Assembly (NCBI GenBank): GCA_014529385.2
Contig: CM043958.1
Coordinates: forward strand, 158,371,267 to 158,435,266
From: Adiantum capillus-veneris
Taxonomy: Eukaryota; Streptophyta; Polypodiopsida; Polypodiales; Pteridaceae
Direction: 5' to 3'
Length of the DNA stretch: 64,000 nucleotides
Shown: positions 1 through 9,381 of the stretch, piece after piece
Layout of the letters: each line of letters begins with the position of its first letter
Position numbering within the stretch: position 1 is the stretch's first letter
Made by a program: the position numbers and the translations under genes
Notes under the pieces: generated by a model
What the model was told of the DNA's origin: nothing
The model's input: only the letters and a program-made list of their open reading frames with translations
Databases searched by the model: none

Positions 1-15
1 AATTGAGTGGGAGTT

Positions 16-3000
16 ATGGCGGAGGAGGGGAAGCTCAAGATTGAGAAGTTCAACGGCAAAAACTACCAACATTGGAAGATGCAGATTGAAGACTATCTCT
101 ACCAGAAGGACCTCTATTTGCCACTAGGCGGTCTTGCGAAGAAGCCCGCAACAATGGCAGATGAAGCATGGATTGTCCTTGATCGAAAGGCACTAGGAAC
201 AATCCGGTTAAGCTTGGCGTCAACGGTGGCCTTCAATGTTTCGGAGATGAAGACCACGGAGGACTTGATGAAGTCACTTGACGACTTCTACGAGAAACCA
301 TCGGCATCCAATAAGGTATTTCTTATGAAGCGCTTGTTCAATCTAAAGATGGCAGAGAATGGTTCAGTTGCAGAACACCTAAATGACTTTAACACAAACT
401 TAAGTCAACTTCGATCAGTGAAAATCAATTTCGATGACGAAGTGCGAGCTCTCCTTATACTATCATCTCTACCGGATAGTTGGGACAGCCTTGTGATGGC
501 TGTAAGTAATTCTATCTCTGGCACAAATACTCTTAAGCTTGATGATGTTGTGGGTGTTCTTCTAAGCGAGGAAATGCGAAGGAGAAGCACAGGAGAATCA
601 TCAAGTGCTGCACTATCAGTGGAAACAAGAGGAAGGCCTAAGGAGAGGTTCAGAAACCAAAAGGGTCGTGATCGCTCAAGACGGAGCAAATCACGAACAA
701 AGTCAGTTCTTGAATGTTGGAACTGCGGCAAGAAGGGCCACGTCAAGAAGGATTGCTGGTCCAAGAAGAAGAAGGAGACAGAGTCTCAAGACAACAAGCC
801 AACATCGGAGGCCAATGTGGCAGGTAAAGTAGAGCAAGATGCTCTAATTCTCTCATTAGACAATGTGTCTAATTCCTGGATAGTAGATTCCGGGGCTTCA
901 TTCCATGCGACACCACACAAGCAACATTTCCAAGACTACACTAAAGGTAATTTTGGGTATGTATACTTGGGAGATGATGAAGCTTGTGAGATTGTCGGCA
1001 AAGGTACAGTTTCTATCAAAACTGCTAACGGAAATGAATGGAAGCTTAAAGATGTTAGGCATGTTCCTTCTCTTCGCAAAAATTTGATCTCTACAGGACA
1101 ATTGGACGATGAAGGTCACAACATTGCATTCGGAAACAAACGGTGGAAGATCTCAAAGGGATCTTTGGTGGTTGCCAAGGGTGAAAAAGTCAGTACACTT
1201 TACTTGTGTGCTGTTAGCACGCAACCTTCAGCTTGTGCAGCAACTACAGAAGTTGACAGTGCGGTGTGGCACTACCGACTTGGGCATATGAGTGCCAAAG
1301 GAATGCAAATCCTTCAAACAAAGAAGCTTCTACCAGGTTTGAAAGAAGTGGACTTAGAGTTCTGTGAAGATTGTGTTTATGGTAAACAAAAGAGGGTAAA
1401 ATTTCAAAAATCAGGAAATGAAAGAAAAAATAAAAAACTTGAGTTGGTTCATTCTGATGTTTGGGGTCCTGCAAGTACACCATCACTTGGTGGCTCATTG
1501 TACTATGTAACATTCATAGACGATGCGACTAGAAAAACATGGGTTTATGTCATGAAGAATAAATCCGATGTATTTTCCATATTTCAAAGGTGGAAAGCCT
1601 TTGTGGAGAATGAAACAGGTACCAAGGTTAAATGCCTCAGATCCGACAATGGAGGCGAATATTGCAGCCAAGCTTTTGAAAGCTTTTGTGCTAGCAATGG
1701 CATTCGGAGGCAAAGGACAACCCCAAGGACACCTCAACAAAATGGGATTTCGGAAAGGATGAACAGGACAATCATGGAACGAGCACGAAGCATGCGGCTA
1801 CATGCAGGCCTACCGCTTGAGCTTTGGGCAGAAGCTGTAAGTACGTCTGTGTACTTAATCAATCGGTCACCCTCAACGGCATTGGATGGGGGAGTTCCAG
1901 AAGAGGCATGGACAGGTAAACCGGTGAATTATGCATTTCTCAAAGTGTTTGGGTGTGAGGCTTTCATGCACATAGATAGAAGCCTAAGATCAAAGTTAGA
2001 TGCAAAGTCCAAAAAGTGTTTCTTCATTGGATATGGAGAAGGAGACTTTGGGTATCGCCTATGGAATCCTGAAGATGGTAAAATCTTAAGGAGTAGGGAT
2101 GTAATTTTTAACGAACAAAATATGTACAAAGATTACTTGGAAAGAAAACAAACAAAAGAAACAGGTGATGAGTACATGGAGCTTGAGGACGGTGAAGACT
2201 CAAGGACTGCAAACGGTGACAATGTGCAACAACATCAACCAAATGAGGAGCCTCAACCTATTCCCCGAAGATCTACAAGAGCAAGTAGACCTCCAGAAAG
2301 GTTTGTTCCTTCCTTCAACCATCTCTTGATCTCAGATTCTGGAGAGCCGGAATCATATGAAGAAGCTATGCAACATGAATCCAAAGAAGAATGGACGAAG
2401 AGCATGCAAGTGGAGATGGACTCACTACATCAGAACCAAACATGGGAGTTGGTTGAGTTGCCTAAAGGTAAGCGGGCACTTCAAAACAAATGGGTGTACA
2501 AGATAAAGGAAGAAGAAGGTGGGAAGAAAAGGTACAAGTCTAGGCTTGTGGTAAAAGGTTTTTCTCAAAAGAAAGGTATTGACTTCAATGAAATATTTTC
2601 TCCTGTTGTAAAAATGAACTCAATTAGGCTTGTCTTAAGCCTTGTGGCTGCTCATGATCTAAATCTCGAGCAAATGGATGTAAATACGGCATTCCCTCAC
2701 GGTGACTTAGAGGAGGAAATCTACATGCTTCAACCAAAGGGGTATGAAGTAAAAGGTAAGGAGAAAATGGTTTGCAGATTAAAGAAGAGCTTGTATGGTT
2801 TAAAGCAAGCATCAAGACAATGGTACTTGAAGTTTGATCGATGGATGTTGGATCATGGATTCACAAGATGCAACTCGGATCACTGCGTCTACACGAAGAA
2901 TTTGGGAGATGGGAAATTCATCATCCTAATGTTGTATGTTGATGACATGTTGATTGCAAGTGCTAACATGCAGGACATCAAAGACCTAAAAGAGGAGCTG

Positions 3001-3897
3001 TCCAAATCTTTTTCAATGAAAGATTTAGGTGCTGCAAAGAGGATACTTGGTATGAAAATATCAAGGGACAGGACGAAGAAAACAATAAAGCTATCTCAAG
3101 AAGATTACATCAAGAAGGTACTAGAAAGGTTTGCAATGCAAAATGCAAAACCAGTTTCTACACCTTTGGCTGGTCATTTTAAACTAACGAAGGATATGTG
3201 TCCAAAGACACAAGAGGAGATAGCCTATATGTCTAAAGTTCCATATGCTGCAGCGGTAGGTTCTCTAATGTATGCTATGGTCTGGACAAGGCTAGACATT
3301 GCACATGCAGTGGGAGTTGTGAGTAGGTTCATGGACAACCCAGGTAAAGAGCATTGGCAAGCTGTGAAGTGGATACTTAGGTATCTAAAAGGGACAACAA
3401 CAAATGCTTTGTATTTTGGAGGAACTGATATTTTTCTAGAAGGGTATGCTGATGCAGATATGGCAGGTGACAAAGATACTCGAAGGAGCACTACTGGCTA
3501 TGTGTTCACGGTTGGAGGCACAGCAGTAAGCTGGGCTTCAAAGCTGCAGAAAGTGGTTTCACTTTCTACCACGGAAGCAGAGTATGTAGCAATGACGGAG
3601 GCAAGCAAAGAAATTCTGTGGCTTCACAGATTCTTAGAAGAGCTTGGATTCAAACAAGACAATTGTGTCTTATACAGTGATAGCCAAAGCGCTATCCATC
3701 TTGCGAAGAACTCAGCCTTTCATTCAAGGACAAAGCACATTGAGGTGAGATATCACTTCATACGCACTCTTTTGGAAGAGGGACAACTAAAGCTAGGAAA
3801 GGTGCATACAAGTGAAAATCCTGCAGACATGTTTACAAAGGTGGTCAACAAGGAGAAGTTGAGCTTTTGCTCATCTTCAATCGGCATTCAAAGATAA
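16..3897 (+). CDS. Copia Gag-Pol polyprotein, uninterrupted (1293 aa)
   Basis: Single-frame polyprotein making the capsid and enzymes for copia replication. I chose the ATG at 16 rather than the upstream GTG at 7. Seen in order: a Gag domain (about residues 1-215), a basic region, a CCHC knuckle (C234 to C247, CX2CX4HX4C), retropepsin DSGA at D291, the integrase HHCC domain (H419, H424, C450, C453), integrase catalytic D481, D544 and E580 (D-D-35-E), reverse transcriptase with YVDD at 974-977, and RNase H with DADMAGD, TEAEY and SDSQS blocks near the C-terminus. Length fits an intact copia polyprotein. Oddity: Pro894 in RT motif A, where the family normally has leucine between the F and H that follow the first catalytic Asp. 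Otherwise it looks capable of coding for all functions. Confidence 0.96.
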   Translation: MAEEGKLKIEKFNGKNYQHWKMQIEDYLYQKDLYLPLGGLAKKPATMADEAWIVLDRKALGTIRLSLASTVAFNVSEMKTTEDLMKSLDDFYEKPSASNKVFLMKRLFNLKMAENGSVAEHLNDFNTNLSQLRSVKINFDDEVRALLILSSLPDSWDSLVMAVSNSISGTNTLKLDDVVGVLLSEEMRRRSTGESSSAALSVETRGRPKERFRNQKGRDRSRRSKSRTKSVLECWNCGKKGHVKKDCWSKKKKETESQDNKPTSEANVAGKVEQDALILSLDNVSNSWIVDSGASFHATPHKQHFQDYTKGNFGYVYLGDDEACEIVGKGTVSIKTANGNEWKLKDVRHVPSLRKNLISTGQLDDEGHNIAFGNKRWKISKGSLVVAKGEKVSTLYLCAVSTQPSACAATTEVDSAVWHYRLGHMSAKGMQILQTKKLLPGLKEVDLEFCEDCVYGKQKRVKFQKSGNERKNKKLELVHSDVWGPASTPSLGGSLYYVTFIDDATRKTWVYVMKNKSDVFSIFQRWKAFVENETGTKVKCLRSDNGGEYCSQAFESFCASNGIRRQRTTPRTPQQNGISERMNRTIMERARSMRLHAGLPLELWAEAVSTSVYLINRSPSTALDGGVPEEAWTGKPVNYAFLKVFGCEAFMHIDRSLRSKLDAKSKKCFFIGYGEGDFGYRLWNPEDGKILRSRDVIFNEQNMYKDYLERKQTKETGDEYMELEDGEDSRTANGDNVQQHQPNEEPQPIPRRSTRASRPPERFVPSFNHLLISDSGEPESYEEAMQHESKEEWTKSMQVEMDSLHQNQTWELVELPKGKRALQNKWVYKIKEEEGGKKRYKSRLVVKGFSQKKGIDFNEIFSPVVKMNSIRLVLSLVAAHDLNLEQMDVNTAFPHGDLEEEIYMLQPKGYEVKGKEKMVCRLKKSLYGLKQASRQWYLKFDRWMLDHGFTRCNSDHCVYTKNLGDGKFIILMLYVDDMLIASANMQDIKDLKEELSKSFSMKDLGAAKRILGMKISRDRTKKTIKLSQEDYIKKVLERFAMQNAKPVSTPLAGHFKLTKDMCPKTQEEIAYMSKVPYAAAVGSLMYAMVWTRLDIAHAVGVVSRFMDNPGKEHWQAVKWILRYLKGTTTNALYFGGTDIFLEGYADADMAGDKDTRRSTTGYVFTVGGTAVSWASKLQKVVSLSTTEAEYVAMTEASKEILWLHRFLEELGFKQDNCVLYSDSQSAIHLAKNSAFHSRTKHIEVRYHFIRTLLEEGQLKLGKVHTSENPADMFTKVVNKEKLSFCSSSIGIQR

Positions 3898-3946
3898 AAA
3901 GCCAGAATGGAAAGCAGTCACAGGTTTGGTTTGGAGATCAGTCTCC

Positions 3947-3957
3947 AAGTGGGAGAT
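3947..3957 (+). other. Polypurine tract of copia copy 1
   Basis: AAGTGGGAGAT lies directly before the LTR start TGTTAAG. This is the expected place and composition for the plus-strand primer of a copia element. It lies about 50 bases after the polyprotein stop. Confidence 0.85.
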
Positions 3958-4224
3958 TGTTAAGTATGGAGCCTGATTTACCCTTGTAATTTTTTGTGGT
4001 AAAAGCGCACATTTGTAAGGCCCCCACTATGAGGAGAAGCCATTGTGCGTGAAGGAAAATCACTCACCGGAAACCAAAATTTTCACGGACAAGAATCAGG
4101 GGCAACTTTAAAAGGCCTTGGGGCGGAGGCCCCCGAGACTTTTTTTTGGCCGGAATATTCCTTTTCGCCGGAATATTATGGCCGGACGGCGGTCGGAAAG
4201 TGGTCGGAAAACAACCGGTCGGTT

Positions 4225-4345
4225 GGCCGGTGGCCGTAGTCAATGGCCAATGGCCGGTGGTCGGAAGTCAATGGCCGGTGGCCGGTGGTCGGAAGTCAAT
4301 GGCCGGTGGCCGGTGGCCGAATTCAATGGCCGTGGCCGAATTCAA
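4225..4345 (+). repeat. GC-rich minisatellite in copia LTR U3
   Basis: Imperfect tandem units built on GGCCGGTGGTCGGAAGTCAA and shorter GGCCGGTGGCC blocks, just upstream of the TATA box. Unit number and order differ in the three LTR copies of the window (compare about 6730-6845 and, inverted, 8320-8450). The position upstream of TATA suits a reiterated promoter element, but that role is inferred. Confidence 0.8.
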
Positions 4346-4468
4346 AAGCGGACTTGTCTTCTCAAGGGCGGCCACACATGGGCGGATTGGAGGGTCCGAT
4401 TTGGACTTATTCGCACAAGGGCGGCTACACATGGCTGTCTCTCATAAGAGAGGGCAGCCCTTTTGGCC

Positions 4469-4475
4469 TATAAAA
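4469..4475 (+). promoter_or_regulatory. TATA box of copia LTR
   Basis: TATAAAA inside the LTR, downstream of the U3 minisatellite. The same box in the same context is found at 6974-6980 and, inverted, at 8176-8182. It is the likely core promoter of the element's genomic RNA. Confidence 0.7.
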
Positions 4476-4675
4476 GGAGGCCATTTCTACACACATTATA
4501 TAGTGTGAAGTTGATGCAACAAGGTGAGTGTGAGGTGGTGAGAGTGAAGCAAGGCGGGAGCTCCATTAAGGGTATAATCCCTTTGTAAATTACTTCTTGT
4601 TTTGAAGTACTAAAGCCATTGAGTGGCTGTTTTCCCGTGGACGTAGCCCACATTGGGTGAACCACGTATATCGTG

Positions 4676-4710
<35 letters not shown>

Positions 4711-4795
4711 CTATAATCTCGTGTATGTAAATCTTTTCTCTCCATTAAGTAATCTACTCAATTATCTATTTAGCTACGTCTTATTTCCTAACAAC

Positions 4796-4807
4796 TGGTA
4801 TCAGAGC
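4796..4807 (+). other. Primer-binding site (initiator tRNA-Met type)
   Basis: TGGTATCAGAGC begins two bases after the LTR end. This is the classic copia PBS complementary to the 3' end of plant initiator tRNA-Met. Confidence 0.9.
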
Positions 4808-4865
4808 AAGGTTTGCTCGTAGCTAAATTATCTCAAGAAAGGATTCCTTGAATTGAGTGGGAGTT

Positions 4866-5578
4866 ATGGCGGAGGAGGGGAAGCTCAAGATTGAGAAGTT
4901 CAACGGCAAAAACTACCAACATTGGAAGATGCAGATTGAAGACTATCTCTACCAGAAGGACCTCTATTTGCCACTAGGCGGTCTTGCGAAGAAGCCCGCA
5001 ACAATGGCAGATGAAGCATGGATTGTCCTTGATCGAAAGGCACTAGGAACAATCCGGTTAAGCTTGGCGTCAACGGTGGCCTTCAATGTTTTCGGAGATG
5101 AAGACCACGGAGGACTTGATGAAGTCACTTGACGACTTCTACGAGAAACCATCGGCATCCAATAAGGTATTTTTTATGAAGCTTGTTCAATCTAAAGATG
5201 GCAGAAATGGTTCAGTTGCAGAAACACCTAAATGACTTTAACACAAACTTAAGTCAACTTCGATCAGTGAAAATCAATTTCGATGACGAAGTGCGAGCTC
5301 TCCTTATACTATCATCTCTACCGGATAGTTGGGGACAGCCTTGTGATGGCTGTAAGTAATTCTATCTCTGGCACAAATACTCTTAAGCTTGATGATGTTG
5401 TGGGTGTTCTTCTAAGCGAGGAAATGCGAAGGAGAAGCAACAGGAGAATCATCAAGTGCTGCACTATCAGTGGAAACAAGAGAGGAAGGCCTAAGGAGAG
5501 GTTCAGAAACCCAAAAAGGGTCGTGGATCGCTCAAGACGGAGCAAATCACGAAAACAAAGTCAGTTCTTGAATGTTGG
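4866..5578 (+). pseudogene. Copia copy 2: gag 5' part, indel-ridden, cut by gap
   Basis: Repeats copy 1 from its ATG (here 4866) through the basic region just before the zinc knuckle, then stops at the 200-N gap. Substitutions against copy 1 are very few, but I count about ten 1-2-nt indels in some 710 bases, mostly insertions in or beside homopolymers. These break the frame repeatedly (first shift in the extra T near 5091). That pattern looks like unpolished long-read sequence beside a gap rather than mutation of an old copy, so the real copy may well be intact. Confidence 0.85.
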
Positions 5579-5778
5579 NNNNNNNNNNNNNNNNNNNNNN
5601 NNNNNNNNNNNNNNNNNNNNNNNNNNNNNNNNNNNNNNNNNNNNNNNNNNNNNNNNNNNNNNNNNNNNNNNNNNNNNNNNNNNNNNNNNNNNNNNNNNNN
5701 NNNNNNNNNNNNNNNNNNNNNNNNNNNNNNNNNNNNNNNNNNNNNNNNNNNNNNNNNNNNNNNNNNNNNNNNNNNNNN
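5579..5778. other. Assembly gap (200 N)
   Basis: Exactly 200 N. The left side is copia gag; the right side is inverted CACTA transposase sequence. The round length suggests a placeholder of unknown true size. Confidence 0.99.
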
Positions 5779-6464
5779 GCCAGTGGGGGTCCGCACATTC
5801 GAATGGTCTCTTTTACTTGCTTCTTGGACTCCTGTCAAAATCCATGGCACTTTAAGGAGTTTTATCGATCCATCGGGTGCTGTTTGCGGCCAATATTTCT
5901 CCATACGATCAACATTTCTAAGGTCAACCTTGGCTCCCAAAGTATCTTTCTTGCCGGTCAAATGGTCCCACAGCAAATTACCCACATTCTTGAATACATG
6001 CATTGGATCGAGCAAGTGATTGATCATGAGTCTGGGCCAATATGTAAACTCGTACCATAGAGAGAGTCTCTTCATCCCTGGGGCAAACCCGCATCACACA
6101 TCTCCTTCTGCTCTAACCATGCTTGTGCAGACATCCTCAGTGGCTCTCTTTCCAAAAAAACCGTCGCGTAACTCATGATTCTCTAGAAGATACACTTGAT
6201 GACCTTCGTAGTTTTGCTTCTTCAGTGAGGGTGCCCGACGTGCATTAAGTCTAGCTCCACATGTGACACATGCTCTGTATCCGCTTGTTTGAAGCCCTGC
6301 ATGTATACACATGACAATAGATAAGCTTGAGAAAAACCAAGATTTATAGTGTTTGAGTTTGAGGTAAATCACCTGAGCATTCTGTTAGTCCGGGATAGTC
6401 ATGCATGGTCCACATTAGAATGCCTCTGATCAAAGCATTCCGTCGACCTGTGTTGGCTCATATC
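5779..6464 (-). pseudogene. CACTA (En/Spm) TNP2-type transposase fragment, arm 1
   Basis: Read on the minus strand this is the same piece of transposase as 8694-9381: a block with WTMHDYPGLTECSG, then a spliced continuation with YRACVTCGARLNARRAP, HQVYLLENHELRD and LLDPMHVFKNVGNLLWDHLTGKKDT. These match the conserved middle of plant TNP2/En-Spm transposases (family knowledge). The small intron seen in arm 2 is present here too. Frameshifts separate the YLLENHELRD part from the downstream part. It is cut by the gap on one side and by the LTR on the other, so it cannot be functional. Confidence 0.85.
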
Positions 6465-7144
6465 TGTTAAGTATGGAGCCTGATTTACCCTTGTAATTTT
6501 CTGTGGTAAAAGCGCACATTTGTAAGGCCCCCATTATGAGGAGAAGCCATCGTGCGTGAAGGAAAATCACTCACCGGAAACCAAAATTTTCACGGACAAG
6601 AATCAGGGGCAACTTTAAAGGCCTCGCGGCGCGAAGCCCCCGAGACTTTTTTTCGCCAGAATATTCTTTTTCGCCGGAATATTATGGCCGGACGGTGGCT
6701 GGAAAGTGGTCAGAAAACAACCGGTCGGTTGCCGGTGGCCGGTAGTCAATGTCCAATGGCCGGTGGTCGGAAGTCAACGCCGGTGGCCGGTGGTCGGAAG
6801 TCAATGGCCAGTGGCCGTTGCCGAATTCAATGGCCGGTGGTCGAATTCAAAAGCGGACTTGTCTTCTCAAGGGCGGCCACACATGGGCGGATTGGAGGGT
6901 CCGATTTGGACTTATTCGCACAAGGGCGGCTACACATGGATGTCTCTCATAAGAGAGGGCAGCCCTTTTGGCCTATAAAAGGAGGCCATTTCTACACACA
7001 TTTCATAGTGTGAAGTTGATGCAACAAGGTGAGTGTGAGGTGGTGAGAGTGAAGCAAGGCGGGAGCTCCATTAAGGGTATAATCCCTTTGTAAACTACTT
7101 CTTGTTTTGAAGTACTAAAGCCATTGAGTGCTGCTTTCCCGTGG
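5779..7144 (+). repeat. Inverted repeat, arm 1
   Basis: Reverse-complementary to 8011-9381 over about 1.37 kb. Contains the inverted transposase fragment (5779-6464) and most of a copia LTR (6465-7144). Arms differ by a few percent, mostly in the LTR minisatellite and in homopolymers. The outer edge coincides with the gap, so the true arm could be longer. The inner edge is at the CCCGTGG shared by both LTRs. Confidence 0.93.
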
Positions 7145-7286
7145 ACGTAGCCCACATTGGGTGAACCACCTACATCGTGTGTACTCTCTCTCTCTCTCTA
7201 CTCTATAATCTCGTGTATATAAATCTGTCTCTCTCCAGTAAGTAATCTACTCAATTATCTATTTAGCTACGTCTTATTTCCTAACA
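6465..7286 (+). repeat. Copia LTR, solo-like (822 bp)
   Basis: Complete LTR from TGTTAAG to CCTAACA with TATAAAA at 6974-6980. No PPT precedes it and no PBS follows it, so it behaves as a solo LTR. The flanking pentamers (ATATC before, ACCCC after) do not match, so no target duplication is visible and rearrangement after insertion is likely. Its (CT)n tract is shorter than in the 3958-4793 copy. Confidence 0.9.
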
Positions 7287-7380
7287 ACCCCTGCATGTGT
7301 GTGTTGGTTACGATCAGGTGGACCACCACCTAGGCATAGATTTGGACTGGAGGGCCATAAACTCAAAGGTCAAAAAACGT

Positions 7381-7421
<41 letters not shown>

Positions 7422-7433
7422 GTGTGTTGAGAG

Positions 7434-7471
<38 letters not shown>

Positions 7472-7490
7472 AAACAAAGAGAATGAGGGA

Positions 7491-7521
<31 letters not shown>

Positions 7522-8010
7522 AGAAGACGAAAACAGAGAGGTAAGGGGAGAAAACAAAGAGAGAGAAGAAAGAGGTAGATTAAAAAAGTAGAGAAAATAT
7601 GAAATAAAATGTTATATTAAGATTTAGGGTTAGGTTAGATTTAAAGTTACATTTAAAATTAGGTTAAATTAAATCTAAAATTAAGTTAGATTACATTTAA
7701 TTTATATTTAAAATTTATGCTAAATTTAAAATTAGGTTAGACTTAAAGTTGGGTTAAGATTTAAATTAGATTTAAGATTAGGCTAGATTACATTTAGGTT
7801 TATGTTGAGTTTAAGATTATGTTAGATTTAGATTTGAAATTAGACCAAGATTTAAGATTAGATAAGTTAGATTACATGTAGGTTATGATTTAAGATTGGA
7901 TTAGATTAAGGTTTATGTTGAGTTTAAGATTAGATTAGATTTAGATTTATGTTAGATTTAAGTTTAAAACAAGATTTAAGATTAGATTGGATTTACATTT
8001 AAGTTAGCAG
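7287..8010. repeat. Low-complexity spacer of the inverted repeat: (GT)n, (GA)n, AT-rich degenerate repeat
   Basis: Between the two arms lie (GT)n at about 7383-7420, broken (GA)n at about 7436-7570, then about 400 bases (7610-8004) of degenerate repeats built on short words such as TTAGATTTAAGATTAGG. One TTTAGGG word occurs near 7623. No coding capacity. Confidence 0.85.
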
Positions 8011-8693
8011 CCACGGGAAAGCAGCCACTCAATGGCTTTAGTACCTCAAAACAAGAAGTAGTTTACAAAGGGATTATACCCTTAATGGAGCTCCCGCCTT
8101 GCTTCACTCTCACCACCTCACACTCACCTTGTTGCATCAACTTCACACTATGAAATGTGTGTAGAAATGGCCTCCTTTTATAGGCCAAAAGGGCTGCCCT
8201 CTCTTATGAGAGACAGCCATGTGTAGCTGCCCTTGTGCGAATAAGTCCAAATCGGACCCTCCAATCCGCCCATGTGTGGCCGCCCTTGAGAAGACAAGTC
8301 CGCTTTTGAATTCGACCACCGGCCATTGAATTTGGCAACCAGCCACTGGCCATTGACTTCCGACCACCGGCCACCGGCCATTGACTTTCGACCACCGGCC
8401 ATTGGACATTGACTACCGCCACCGGCCAACTGACCGGTTGTTTCCGACCACTTTTCGGCCACCGTCCGGCCATAATATTCCGGCGAAAAAGAATATTCTG
8501 GCGAAAAAAAAGTCTCGGGGGCTTCCGCCCGCGAGGCCTTTAAAGTTGCCCCTGATTCTTGTCCGTGAAAATTTTGGTTTCCGGTGAGTGATTTTCCTTC
8601 ACGCACGATGGCTTCTCCTCATAATGGGGGCCTTACAAATGTGTGCTTTTACCACAGAAAATTACAAGGGTAAATCAGGCTCCATACTTAACA
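8011..8693 (-). repeat. Copia LTR, truncated and inverted (683 bp)
   Basis: Minus-strand copy of the same LTR, starting at TGTTAAG (right end, 8693) and broken off after CCCGTGG (left end, 8011), so the last roughly 140 bases including the (CT)n tract are missing. Contains the inverted TATA box at 8176-8182. It abuts CACTA transposase sequence at the same point as the arm 1 LTR does. Confidence 0.9.
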
Positions 8694-9381
8694 GATATGA
8701 GCCAACACAGGTCGACGGAATGCTTTGATCAGAGGCATTCTAATGTGGACCATGCATGACTATCCCGGACTAACAGAATGCTCAGGTGATTTACCTCAAA
8801 CTCAAACACTATAAATCTTGGTTTTTCTCAAGCTTATCTATTGTCATGTGTATACATGCAGGGCTTCAAACAAGCGGATACAGAGCATGTGTCACATATG
8901 GAGCTAGACTTAATGCACGTCGGGCACCCTCACTGAAGAAGCAAAACTACGAAGGTCATCAAGTGTATCTTCCAGAGAATCATGAGTTACGCGACGTTTT
9001 TTTGGAAAGAGAGCCACTGAGGATGTCTGCACAAGCATGGTTAGAGCAGAAGGAGATGTGTGATGACGGTTTGCCCCCAGGGATGAAGAGACTCTCTCTA
9101 TGGTACGAGTTACCATATTGGCCCAGACTCATGATCAATCACTTGCTCGATCCAATGCATGTATTCAAGAATGTGGGTAATTTGCTGTGGGACCATTTGA
9201 CCGGCAAGAAAGATACTTTGGGAGCCAAGGTTGACCTTAGAAATGTTGATCGTATGGAGAAATATTGGCCGCAAACAGCACCCGATGGATCGATAAAACT
9301 CCCTAAAGTGCCATGGATTTTGACAGGAGTCCAAGAAGCAAAGTAAAAGAGACCATTCGATATGTGCGGACCCCCACTGGC
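8011..9381 (-). repeat. Inverted repeat, arm 2
   Basis: Partner of 5779-7144. Its outer end at 9381 continues smoothly into the rest of the CACTA transposase, so arm 2 is the original context and arm 1 the copied one. Confidence 0.93.

Larger units (their letters stand above)
1..4793 (+). mobile_element. Ty1/copia LTR retrotransposon, copy 1 (5' LTR outside window)
   Basis: The window opens a few bases before the Gag-Pol start codon of a copia element; its 5' LTR and PBS lie upstream, outside the window. Seen here are a single uninterrupted Gag-Pol frame, a purine-rich tract and a complete 3' LTR ending CCTAACA. The order gag-PR-IN-RT-RH is the copia order. General resemblance of the integrase and RT blocks suggests a Tork/Tnt1-like lineage, which is inference only. 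The same LTR also serves a second internal region that starts at 4794, so the two copies form a tandem LTR-internal-LTR-internal array. The coding region looks intact apart from one non-conservative residue in RT motif A. Confidence 0.95.
3958..4793 (+). repeat. Copia LTR shared by two internal regions (836 bp)
   Basis: Starts TGTTAAG and ends CCTAACA, giving the short terminal inverted repeat TGTTA/TAACA. It is bounded by a PPT on the left and a PBS on the right, so it is both the 3' LTR of copy 1 and the 5' LTR of copy 2. It has a GC-rich minisatellite in the U3 part, a TATAAAA box at 4469-4475, and a (CT)n tract at about 4679-4709. A near-full copy is at 6465-7286 and a truncated inverted one at 8011-8693. 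Confidence 0.95.

Noticed and set aside
7-15. GTG at 7 as the start of the copia polyprotein
   Set aside because: A non-ATG start is not needed; ATG at 16 follows in frame, and the same ATG is kept in copy 2 (4866).
5503-6075. Open frames crossing the 200-N gap
   Set aside because: They run through N and join unrelated sequence on the two sides.
6460-7291. Target duplication around the solo-like LTR
   Set aside because: ATATC and ACCCC do not match, so no duplication is claimed.
7600-8004. Interstitial telomere repeat
   Set aside because: Only one exact TTTAGGG is seen; the remainder is a different degenerate AT-rich repeat.
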